Shown here piece by piece: positions 1 to 4,899 of a stretch of DNA of 14,499 nt. Position 1 is the stretch's first letter; each line of letters starts with the position of its first letter. The notes beneath the pieces were generated by a model, which made no database searches, was not told the origin of the DNA, and was given only the letters and a program-made list of their open reading frames with translations. The translations under genes and the position numbers were made by a program. The DNA lies in the NCBI GenBank assembly GCA_002482965.1, contig DLGZ01000026.1:1-14499 (forward strand), read 5' to 3'. Origin of the DNA: Verrucomicrobiaceae bacterium UBA7681. Its GTDB lineage: Bacteria > Verrucomicrobiota > Verrucomicrobiia > Verrucomicrobiales > Verrucomicrobiaceae.

Positions 1-6
1 ATCCCG

Positions 7-192
7 TCAGGGCGACCCGATCGTCACCAGCCTGGCCGTGAGGTGCCAAAACGCAGCCGGTGCGCAGCAGGAAGTGCAAACTGAGACATGGGGGCGGCAG
101 CGCACGGAAGCATCCGGCGGCCCCCGGTTTCCCGGGCCTTTTTGTGCCTCCTGGCTGCCAGTCCTCCGGCCATGATCAATCACAGTCTTCAT
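7..192 (-). CDS. Possible small hypothetical protein (61 aa)
   Basis: An ATG (192-190) overlaps the TGA of the upstream minus-strand gene as ATGA, the arrangement also used by the better supported operon at 2104-3283. The product is small, basic and Cys-containing (VCTSCCAPAAF near the C-terminus), with no recognised domain. There is no Shine-Dalgarno sequence; the bases before ATG are C-rich. The overlap is the only positive argument, so this may be a chance ORF. Confidence 0.25.
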   Translation of the reverse strand: MKTVIDHGRRTGSQEAQKGPGNRGPPDASVRCRPHVSVCTSCCAPAAFWHLTARLVTIGSP

Positions 193-821
193 GGTGGCTT
201 GGGACGTGGGTTGGCCTTGCGGCGTTGGCGGGACTGCTCCCTGCGCCCCTGGCTGTTGTCGCGATTGCGCTGGCTGAGTTCCTGCAGCCGCTGCTTCAGC
301 ACCTCGCCCTGCAGGGGGCGGCAGCACTTGTGGCCACGCAGCATGCCGCGCTTGAGCAGGGCGAAGTTCAGCTTTTGGATCGACTCGTCATGCCCCGGCA
401 CATCCTGCCACGTGATGCCCCGCCACTGCGGCCCCGGCGGCTGAGGCGGCGCACTGCCGGCCTCGGGCGCAAGCAGCGAAGCCCTGCGGCACCGGGCGGC
501 CAAAGCGGCCGCGTGCCGCACTGAGAGGCCGCCATCGTCCTCAGGCAGACTGTCAAGAATTTGCATACTGACCCCATTTGGAGGCTCCTGCCGCACTGAG
601 AGGCCGCCATCGTCCTCAGGCAGATTGTCAAGAATTTGCATACTGACCCCATTTGGCGGCTCCCAGGATTTCGCGGGCACCGGGGGATTGTTTTCAGCTT
701 TTGCGGCTCCGCGCCGCACCGTGTGCTGCGGATCGTAGATGAACAACTGGCCCTCCGGGTCAAACCGCAGCGTCATGCCGCGGCGGACCAGGTCATGGAG
801 CACGTCAGTGAAGGAGATCAT
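189..821 (-). CDS. Hypothetical protein with a 25-residue tandem duplication (210 aa)
   Basis: I do not recognise a firm family. Residues 1-35 (MISFTDVLHDLVRRGMTLRF and the following DPEGQLFIYDP) have the look of the small TubC N-terminal docking-type fold, a short helix then a strand hairpin; this is only a resemblance. Residues 54-78 and 79-103 are near-identical copies of EPPNGVSMQILD-(N/S)-LPEDDGG plus LSVR. Residues about 132-170 (ITWQDVPGHDESIQKLNFAL) look ordered, and the tail from about 180 is rich in Gln, Arg, Lys and Pro, suggesting a nucleic-acid-binding or disordered end. The duplicated block is a multiple of three and keeps the frame, which supports translation. No Shine-Dalgarno sequence precedes the ATG at 821. 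The upstream 277 bp is repeat DNA, so its promoter is unclear. Confidence 0.6.
   Translation of the reverse strand: MISFTDVLHDLVRRGMTLRFDPEGQLFIYDPQHTVRRGAAKAENNPPVPAKSWEPPNGVSMQILDNLPEDDGGLSVRQEPPNGVSMQILDSLPEDDGGLSVRHAAALAARCRRASLLAPEAGSAPPQPPGPQWRGITWQDVPGHDESIQKLNFALLKRGMLRGHKCCRPLQGEVLKQRLQELSQRNRDNSQGRREQSRQRRKANPRPKPP
514..663. repeat. 75-bp tandem duplication inside a gene
   Basis: Copies at 514-588 and 589-663 are directly adjacent and differ at only two of 75 positions. Read on the minus strand, one difference changes Asn to Ser and the other is silent in a Pro codon. The unit encodes exactly 25 residues of the gene at 189-821. Confidence 0.95.
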
Positions 822-867
822 GGGTGTGGGGAAGGGGAGCGGGCGGAGGAGACAATGAGACAGTCAG

Positions 868-985
868 ATGGGGAGATGGGGAGATTGGGAGATTGGGAGG
901 TTCGCGACTCGTCCTCGTCCTCCTACTCGAACTCGTCCTCGATCCTGCCGCGTCGAATGGTCTTGAATGCGGAATGCGGGGACTC
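868..985 (+). repeat. Dispersed composite repeat, copy 1 (in the 822-1098 gap)
   Basis: The 277-bp gap between two minus-strand genes is mostly repeat. From 868 to 900 there is an octamer tract of GGGAGATT type. From 905 to 944 there is a CTCGTC-rich core ending in TCCTCGATCC, then GGTCTTGAATG, then the heptamer GGAATGC twice (964-978). The same core recurs at 1539-1600, 10262-10302 and, inverted, at 11954-11996. The core gives open reading frames on both strands, which I regard as non-coding. Confidence 0.75.
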
Positions 986-1044
986 GTCCTCGCTCTGCCG
1001 CCTCGCTGGGGCTTGAGGTCCGGATTGCCGTGCATCAGGCGATC

Positions 1045-1070
1045 GTATCTGGCAAAACATGGTAGAAAAG
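1045..1070. repeat. Conserved motif GTATCT-N8-ATGGTAGAAAAG, copy 1
   Basis: GTATCT (1045-1050) and ATGGTAGAAAAG (1059-1070) recur with identical spacing at 2044-2069, while the eight bases between them differ. This copy begins 29 bp past the stop codon of the minus-strand gene 1099-1506. Role unknown: a 3' regulatory site, a recombination site or a promoter-like element are all possible. Confidence 0.6.
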
Positions 1071-1098
1071 AGAAGAAGATACCACTCTAAGACAAACC

Positions 1099-1506
1099 TC
1101 AGGCCGCGCGGGCGCTGCGGAGATCCGCCGCGTCCATGCGGGCGATGACGCGGCGTGTGCTCTCACTCAGCTCCGCGCCGAAGCGTTCCTGCACATAGGC
1201 CTCCGCCTCCTCCCACAGGCCGGCGGCCAGGTGCTCAGAGACCGACTGCCCGCGCACGAGGATGTCATTGAGGCTGTCCTCCGAGTGGTCAAGCTCGAGC
1301 GGGAAATGACCCGGCCACGGGGCCAGCTCGCCTGCGACATCGCCCTTGAACTTGGGATTGCGCACCGTGTCCAGCGCCGCGTGCACCTTGTCCGTCTGCT
1401 CCTGCAGCGCGCAGGCCAGCCGGTGCAACTCCGTCGCCAGCGGATTGCTGCCGTGACCGTCCGGTTTGATCACGTGAAGGAGAGTGTCGATGTCGTGTGT
1501 TTTCAT
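1099..1506 (-). CDS. Hypothetical acidic, helical protein (135 aa)
   Basis: No family recognised. The product starts MKTHDIDTLLHVI and is probably mostly alpha-helical (ATELHRLACALQEQTDKVHA; DSLNDILVRGQSVSEHLAAG; WEEAEAYVQERFGAELSEST), acidic, without membrane segments or signal peptide. Even composition and full use of the frame suggest a real gene. The ATG at 1506 lies four bases from a heptamer repeat (TGTTCAG units), with no Shine-Dalgarno site. A promoter would have to lie in or beyond the repeat element. It ends in SARAA just before the conserved motif at 1045-1070. Confidence 0.6.
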   Translation of the reverse strand: MKTHDIDTLLHVIKPDGHGSNPLATELHRLACALQEQTDKVHAALDTVRNPKFKGDVAGELAPWPGHFPLELDHSEDSLNDILVRGQSVSEHLAAGLWEEAEAYVQERFGAELSESTRRVIARMDAADLRSARAA

Positions 1507-1507
1507 G

Positions 1508-1600
1508 GGTTGTGTTCAGTGTTCAGTGGCTTGGCTCTGGAAATCGTCCTCGTTCTCCTACTCGTCCTCGATCCAGCAGCGCCGGTTGGTCTTGAGTGAT
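1508..1600 (+). repeat. Dispersed composite repeat, copy 2
   Basis: A TGTTCAG heptamer tract (about 1511-1528) is followed by GGAAATCGTCCTCGTTCTCC (starting at 1539), ACTCGTCCTCGATCC, and GGTCTTGAGTG. Core and order match copies 1 and 4; the heptamer is the reverse complement of the TGAACAC tract beside copy 4. Confidence 0.75.
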
Positions 1601-1690
1601 GGAGTGCGGCTGCGGTAGCTGCCGCTTTCGAACGTCTCGTGGTGGGCGTGGGGTGACTGGCATGCGGGGAACCACGTGCTGCCGCATTCG
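1600..1690 (+). repeat. REP-like element, copy 1
   Basis: About 91 bp starting TGGAGTGCGGCTGCGGTAGC, repeated exactly 200 bp downstream with about three mismatches. It contains GCGGTAGCTGCCGC, able to form a short hairpin. The whole 1507-2103 gap (597 bp) is filled by this pair, composite copy 2, an inverted fragment and a hairpin; I see no credible gene in it. Confidence 0.85.
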
Positions 1691-1719
1691 AGCATTTTGG
1701 GGTATGCTGGGCTGACCGT

Positions 1720-1740
1720 CCCGTCGAAAGCGGTAGCTGC
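1720..1740 (-). repeat. Inverted partial copy of the REP-like element
   Basis: The sequence CGAAAGCGGTAGCTGCGCTC reads on the opposite strand as a near match to the GTAGCTGCCGCTTTCGAGCG part of the flanking direct repeats. Direct copies on both sides with an inverted fragment between them is typical of REP clusters. The following AACCGCAGTCCATAGAGGAG is probably part of the same family. Confidence 0.5.
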
Positions 1741-1799
1741 GCTCGTTCCTCGCTGCGCAACCGCAGTCCATAGAGGAGCTTGAGCGCGCAAGGCATCTT

Positions 1800-1890
1800 T
1801 GGAGTGCGGCTGCGGTAGCTGCCGCTTTCGAGCGTCTCGTGGTGGGCGTGGGGTGACTGGCATGCGGGGAACCACAGGCTGCCGCATTCG
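1800..1890 (+). repeat. REP-like element, copy 2
   Basis: Matches 1600-1690 over about 91 bp with about three mismatches, including the CATGCGGGGAACCAC segment. The match fades after GCCGCATTCG at both ends. Confidence 0.85.
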
Positions 1891-1911
1891 GGCAGCGCTG
1901 AGTTTCAGAAA

Positions 1912-1928
1912 ACAGGCGAGACGCCTGT
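1912..1928. repeat. Perfect hairpin ACAGGCG-AGA-CGCCTGT
   Basis: Seven-base arms with a three-base loop, within the intergenic repeat block. No T-run follows on either strand, so it is not a typical intrinsic terminator. It is more likely part of the dispersed repeat family. Confidence 0.6.
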
Positions 1929-2043
1929 CCTCCGTGCGTTGGGGCATTTCGCATTCGGTTTTCATGGATTCGTTTTGGCCCAGGTGTCAGGTCGCGCCTG
2001 CGGTGGTCGGTGGTCTCGTGACGCTGGTCATTCCTGCGGTGCC

Positions 2044-2069
2044 GTATCTACCACAGAATGGTAGAAAAG
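2044..2069. repeat. Conserved motif GTATCT-N8-ATGGTAGAAAAG, copy 2
   Basis: Identical halves and spacing to 1045-1070. Here the spacer creates CTACCA-CAGAA-TGGTAG (2049-2065), a six-base hairpin. The motif lies 35 bp past the stop codon of the minus-strand operon ending at 2104, the same relative place as copy 1. Confidence 0.6.
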
Positions 2070-2103
2070 GATGCGACATGGTATTAATAAAAACGCGTGC
2101 AGC

Positions 2104-2361
2104 TCACCAGCCGGGTGGATCCGCCGCGCCCAGCCAGCCAAGCACGGCCGCCAGCAGCAGCACCAGCAGGCACAGCTCCGCCAGGCAGCGCAGTAAGTCC
2201 GGGGGCACGCAGCCACGGTGGCTCAGCCGGCGGCAGGCCACGCGGCGGTGGCCATTGCGCCGCAGCCGCGAGATCTCCAGGTGGTTTTGATACGCGTGCC
2301 AGCCCAGCGCCAGCAGCCCGGCGCCCAGCAGCACGATGATCAATGAAGCGGCGTACATCAT
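2104..2361 (-). CDS. Small two-pass membrane protein (85 aa)
   Basis: Residues 3-22 (ASLIIVLLGAGLLALGW) and about 60-79 (LAELCLLVLLLAAVLGW) are clear hydrophobic segments. Between them lies a basic loop (RLRRNGHRRVACRRLSHRGC) that would face the cytoplasm. No family recognised. The start is ATGATG at 2361-2356; the first ATG overlaps the TGA of the upstream gene as ATGA, so it is probably translationally coupled and is the last gene of the operon begun by the RHH protein. A role as membrane partner of that operon (mobilisation, or a toxin-like small membrane protein) is only a guess. Confidence 0.65.
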   Translation of the reverse strand: MMYAASLIIVLLGAGLLALGWHAYQNHLEISRLRRNGHRRVACRRLSHRGCVPPDLLRCLAELCLLVLLLAAVLGWLGAADPPGW

Positions 2362-2585
2362 GAGCTGTGGCGGGCCAGAAGATTGCGAATGCTGCGGCTG
2401 GCGGAGCGGCGGTTCTCCGGCGCGATCTCGCGCTCCCGCACGAGAAAGTCCGCCATGCTCCCCGCCGTGTGGCCGTGCTGCGCCATCGCCATGAAGAGCG
2501 GCAGCAGCGGGCGGAAGCGCCCCGGACGCTGCGGCGGCAGCATCTCGGCCGATTTGTGCAGCAGGGCTGAAAGAGACTGCTTCAT
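2358..2585 (-). CDS. Small basic protein, middle gene of RHH operon (75 aa)
   Basis: The product begins MKQSLSALLHKSAEMLPPQR and continues through FRPLLPLFMAMAQHGHTAGS, ending RNLLARHSS. It is probably helical and net basic, with no known domain. A longer reading from 2618 exists, but 2585 is preferred for two reasons: GGGGAGG lies eight bases upstream (2594-2600), and the ATG overlaps the stop of the RHH gene as ATGA. The stop overlaps the next ATG the same way. The SIRNLLARHSS tail with the ENRRSASR stretch may bind nucleic acid or membrane; function unknown. Confidence 0.65.
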   Translation of the reverse strand: MKQSLSALLHKSAEMLPPQRPGRFRPLLPLFMAMAQHGHTAGSMADFLVREREIAPENRRSASRSIRNLLARHSS

Positions 2586-3283
2586 CGTGCAGACCTCCCC
2601 GCAGCGTGGTGGGCGCATTTCAGCGCGGGGTTGTCATGCGGGCAGGAGTCCGGTGCAGACGCCGCGCCAGGGCGGCAGCGGCCCCGGCGGGGCGCGTTCA
2701 GGGTATGTGTCTTCATCATCGTGGGTGTGTGGTTGGAAATCATGCCGCCGCAGGGGCGGGCATCGTCTGCGCCCGCGCAGCAGGCAGGGGGTGGGTGGCC
2801 AGTGGCTGGAGTCTTCCCGGGCGCGGCAGTCTTGCCGTCTACCAGCGGCCTGCCCACCGCCGCCACGTCCTCGCCCATACCAGCCACTGGCACATTCTCA
2901 TAGGCAGGCCACGCCTGAGGTCCGCCCGCCTGCTGCGCAGCACCGGCTGCCAGAGGCGCCTTCGCCCCCGTGTCAGCCCCCGGCGGCGTTTCTGCCAGCA
3001 TCGCGGCACCGGCCAGCGGCAGCGCATCCACAGCCCGTGCCACCGCATGCAGCGCCGGCTTCGCAGCTGCAGGAGTGGTTGCCTTCTCTGCCTGCGCATC
3101 CGCCACGGCCTGCAGCGCTGGTTTCTCTGCCGCACGCGGGGCATCCGGCACCTGCAGGCCCCCTTTCAGCGCGCGGTCAAAGAGGTGCCGGCATTGGCCC
3201 GCCAGCGTGCGATTGTGTGACAGCGCCAGGGCCACCAGCCTCTCGTACGTGTCATCGTTGATGTATGCTCCTGCTAGTTTCAT
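2582..3283 (-). CDS. RHH DNA-binding protein with long Ala/Pro-rich tail (233 aa)
   Basis: Residues 1-41 form a ribbon-helix-helix domain: strand MKLAGAYI, helix A DDTYERLVALALSHN, turn, helix B AGQCRHLFDRALKGG. Such proteins dimerise and bind operator DNA through the strand. The strand KLAGAYI is identical to that of the divergent RHH gene at 3427. The rest is an Ala/Pro-rich low-complexity region (about 45-175) and a Cys/His/Arg-rich end, which could bind a partner. The ATG at 3283 is chosen over an upstream TTG (3343) because AAGGA lies six bases before it (3290-3294) and the longer reading would cover the promoter and both operators. It is first in a three-gene operon with ATGA junctions and is probably autoregulated. 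A relaxosome accessory (MobC-like) role or an antitoxin role is possible but unproven. Confidence 0.75.
   Translation of the reverse strand: MKLAGAYINDDTYERLVALALSHNRTLAGQCRHLFDRALKGGLQVPDAPRAAEKPALQAVADAQAEKATTPAAAKPALHAVARAVDALPLAGAAMLAETPPGADTGAKAPLAAGAAQQAGGPQAWPAYENVPVAGMGEDVAAVGRPLVDGKTAAPGKTPATGHPPPACCAGADDARPCGGMISNHTPTMMKTHTLNAPRRGRCRPGAASAPDSCPHDNPALKCAHHAAGRSAR
2594..2600 (-). promoter_or_regulatory. Shine-Dalgarno GGGGAGG for the 75-aa gene
   Basis: It lies eight bases before the ATG at 2585 and inside the end of the RHH gene. It decides the start over the longer in-frame reading. Strong Shine-Dalgarno sites are rare in this window, which makes it notable. Confidence 0.65.
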
Positions 3284-3299
3284 TGCTGTTCCTTGCTGC

Positions 3300-3314
3300 G
3301 GGTGATAATCACCC
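3300..3314. promoter_or_regulatory. Operator O1: GGGTGATAATCACCC
   Basis: Perfect palindrome with 7-bp arms and one central base. It sits directly downstream of the predicted -10 of the minus-strand operon, over the expected transcription start, so a bound protein would block initiation. Its centre is 24 bp from that of O2. Confidence 0.8.
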
Positions 3315-3343
3315 ATTGTGTGCGGGTGATTATCACCCGTCAA
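3315..3343 (-). promoter_or_regulatory. Sigma70-like promoter of the RHH operon
   Basis: On the minus strand TTGACG (3343-3338) and CACAAT (3320-3315) are separated by exactly 17 bases, matching the consensus at five and four of six positions. O2 fills the spacer and O1 follows the -10. The transcript would start about 25-30 bases before the ATG at 3283. Confidence 0.65.
3324..3338. promoter_or_regulatory. Operator O2: GGGTGATTATCACCC
   Basis: Perfect palindrome with the same arms as O1, extending to C...G at 3323 and 3339. It lies in the -35/-10 spacer of the minus-strand promoter and touches the -35 box, a classical repressor position. Confidence 0.8.
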
Positions 3344-3371
3344 ATAAAATATGTTGAATTAAGCAGTGCGT

Positions 3372-3396
3372 GGGTGATTCTAGGTGTTAATCACCC
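3372..3396. promoter_or_regulatory. Operator O3: split GGGTGATT / AATCACCC site
   Basis: GGGTGATT (3372-3379) and AATCACCC (3389-3396) are inverted with a nine-base spacer. The right part, 3382-3396, is also an imperfect form of the 15-mer (two mismatches to O1). It ends 30 bp before the ATG of the divergent RHH gene, so it probably controls that gene. I did not find a convincing plus-strand -35/-10 pair. Confidence 0.6.
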
Positions 3397-3426
3397 GCGA
3401 CACGTTTTTCCCCGATTTCCATAACC

Positions 3427-3633
3427 ATGCCCAATCAAAGACAAAGCGGCACCAAGCTGGCCGGCGCCTACATCAGCGCCGAAAAGGATGAAGCCCTGGC
3501 CCAGCTTGCCGCGCAAAAAGGCTACCCCAGCAAGGCCGAATACATCCGCGCCCTGTATGAAGCCGCCCTCGCCGAGGCTGCTACACAAAGCCCCACGAAG
3601 GCCCGCAAGGCGGCAAAACCCAAAAAGCCGTGA
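3427..3633 (+). CDS. RHH DNA-binding protein (68 aa), divergent from the RHH operon
   Basis: Residues 8-48 form a ribbon-helix-helix domain: strand TKLAGAYI, helix A AEKDEALAQLAAQKG, turn YPSK, helix B AEYIRALYEAALAEA. The tail is short and Lys-rich (KARKAAKPKKP), suited to DNA backbone contact. Length is typical of Arc/CopG-like regulators. Strand identity with the divergent protein (KLAGAYI) and an ungapped match through the helices show they are paralogues and probably read the same GGGTGAT half-sites. No Shine-Dalgarno site is visible before the ATG. The intergenic region with three operators implies cross- or autoregulation of both directions. It could be the antitoxin of a module or the control protein of a mobile element. 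Confidence 0.85.
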   Translation: MPNQRQSGTKLAGAYISAEKDEALAQLAAQKGYPSKAEYIRALYEAALAEAATQSPTKARKAAKPKKP

Positions 3634-3923
3634 TCCGCAGCCGCGCGCGGCACAGAGCCCGCCGCAGCCGCCACGCCCGCCCGCAGGACAGGCAGCACCC
3701 CGCCCCCCCCGCATTCAGCCCCCAGGCACGTGGCAGGCGGCGCGCACCCGCGCCAAAGATCGCCCCGCGCCCCGCCGCCGGATCCAGCGGATCCCACACC
3801 ACCCGCGCCCGCAGCCTGCGCACCGCCGCCCGCCCCTCGCCGGAGAGCGCCCGCACCGCCGCCCGCGCCTGCGGCAGCAGCCAGCCCAGCGCACGCAGCC
3901 CCCGGCCGGCACACAGCGCATGA
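3630..3923 (+). CDS. Doubtful Arg/Ala/Pro-rich ORF overlapping the RHH stop (97 aa)
   Basis: A GTG at 3630 overlaps the RHH stop as GTGA, and third codon positions are strongly C-biased, as in nearby real genes. The product is basic and low-complexity (RARHRARRSRHARPQ), with no domain. The same bias supports an antisense reading: on the minus strand from an ATG at 3952 to 3581, a product with SGEGRAAVRRLRARVVWDPL looks somewhat more protein-like but would overlap the RHH gene. Only one, or neither, is likely real. The following 140 bp (3924-4063) turn AT-rich and show no gene. Confidence 0.3.
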   Translation: MIRSRARHRARRSRHARPQDRQHPAPPAFSPQARGRRRAPAPKIAPRPAAGSSGSHTTRARSLRTAARPSPESARTAARACGSSQPSARSPRPAHSA

Positions 3924-4063
3924 AAAGGAGAAGATGTGGGCGATGTCTTCATAAAAAAAGGAGGGTGCAAAGCAAAATGCTCACGTCAATGCATCGGGCA
4001 ATACATCATTAGTTGAAGCGAAAGACTAAGAAGGACGCAAGAATATACGGCATAAAATTCTCG

Positions 4064-4378
4064 TCACCCCAGTGTCAGCCACCGCCGCCGCCGCTCAGCG
4101 GTCACGGAGTAGGCTTGCAGCCTATCGAGGGTATCGAAAGTATTCATTGGAACACGCCCAAAGGAAAAAACTGACAAGTTACAAGCCATAAATCCTTGCA
4201 GATTGCGCAGGAAGCCTAAGACTTGGCCAAACCCACGCCCCCCCTTGGCTCTGCGGGCCTGCTTCATCGCTAAAGCCACGCAGCACAAGACGGAGGGCGT
4301 GCCCAGCCCCCTGTCCCTCACCGCCCCACCCGCCAGGAGGGAAGTCCTGCCCGCATCATGCATTAAAAAGCTGTTCAT
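4064..4378 (-). CDS. Doubtful hypothetical protein or gene remnant (104 aa)
   Basis: No family recognised. The last part (KGGRGFGQVLGFLRNLQGF, then FDTLDRLQAYSVTAERRRRW) looks protein-like; the first 40 residues do not. An internal Met at FGRVPMNTFDTLD could start a 27-residue peptide. No Shine-Dalgarno site is present. It may be a decayed gene fragment; it is the only candidate between the two plus-strand RHH regions. Confidence 0.25.
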   Translation of the reverse strand: MNSFLMHDAGRTSLLAGGAVRDRGLGTPSVLCCVALAMKQARRAKGGRGFGQVLGFLRNLQGFMACNLSVFSFGRVPMNTFDTLDRLQAYSVTAERRRRWLTLG

Positions 4379-4384
4379 GTGAAC
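4373..4384. promoter_or_regulatory. Inverted repeat GTTCA-TG-TGAAC
   Basis: Five-base arms 67 bp before the third RHH gene. Its position fits an operator for that gene, but it is short and single, and it differs from the GGGTGAT sites, as does the RHH strand of that gene. Confidence 0.3.
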
Positions 4385-4450
4385 AAAATAGTGCCCAAAA
4401 CTCCGTGACGCAACCCCCTGCCTGTATTACAACCAATGTGAATAACACCT

Positions 4451-4732
4451 ATGGCCGCCTCCCGAACCAAAACCTTCCGCCTCAGTCATTCCCTCGCCGA
4501 CGCCCTGGAGCTCAGAGCCAAGGAATTAGGCTATAAAAGCGCCACCGCCCTGGTGGAAGCCCTCGCCCGCTACGACTGCCTCTGCCGCTCCCGCCACGGC
4601 GTCACCAAGCAATGGGCCGCCCTCACCCCCGTCCAGCAAGACGACCTCGACGGGCGGCTGCTGGCCCGTGTCCTGAAGCAGCAGGGGATGACCGCGACGG
4701 AGGCGGCGAAGGTGGAGTGGCGGATGTTGTAG
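4451..4732 (+). CDS. RHH-type DNA-binding protein with helical C-terminus (93 aa)
   Basis: Residues 5-45 fit a ribbon-helix-helix domain: strand RTKTFRLS, helix A HSLADALELRAKELG, turn YKS, helix B ATALVEALARYDCLC. Residues 50-93 add a helical extension (TPVQQDDLDGRLLARVLKQQ) ending EAAKVEWRML. The contact strand differs from that of the two KLAGAYI proteins, so it should read a different site. It stands alone, 167 bp before the likely start of the STAND gene, followed by a run of G (4733-4742). No Shine-Dalgarno site. A transcriptional regulator of itself or of the downstream gene is the simplest reading. Confidence 0.8.
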   Translation: MAASRTKTFRLSHSLADALELRAKELGYKSATALVEALARYDCLCRSRHGVTKQWAALTPVQQDDLDGRLLARVLKQQGMTATEAAKVEWRML

Positions 4733-4899
4733 AGGGGGGGGGGCCGGAGTTTGCCGTTGTTGGGGAGCCGGAGATTCTGGGATGATCGTGCCAGCGGAGA
4801 ATGCAGCAGAGAGGCAATCCTCCCGACACTCCACAGCTGCCCCGAATTTCCTCTAGCCAAATCACCCCGGTTCGCTTGGGTGCGGCAGACTTTTTCACC

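Noticed and set aside
514..663. Short direct repeats considered as a CRISPR array
   Set aside because: Two adjacent 75-bp copies without spacers, lying in a coding frame; no cas genes in the window.
1523..1965. Minus-strand ORFs of 135-143 residues
   Set aside because: They run through the REP-like copies and composite repeat, and their products repeat the same HASHPTPTTRRSKAA-type segment because the DNA is repeated.
3977..4012. 11-residue ORF MLTSMHRAIHH after an AGGAGG-like sequence
   Set aside because: Spacing from AGGAGG to ATG is about 12 bases, too long, and nothing downstream would need a leader peptide.
2104..4732. Integrated plasmid or conjugative element
   Set aside because: RHH proteins and a small membrane protein fit the idea, but there is no relaxase, coupling protein, replication protein, integrase or attachment repeat in view.
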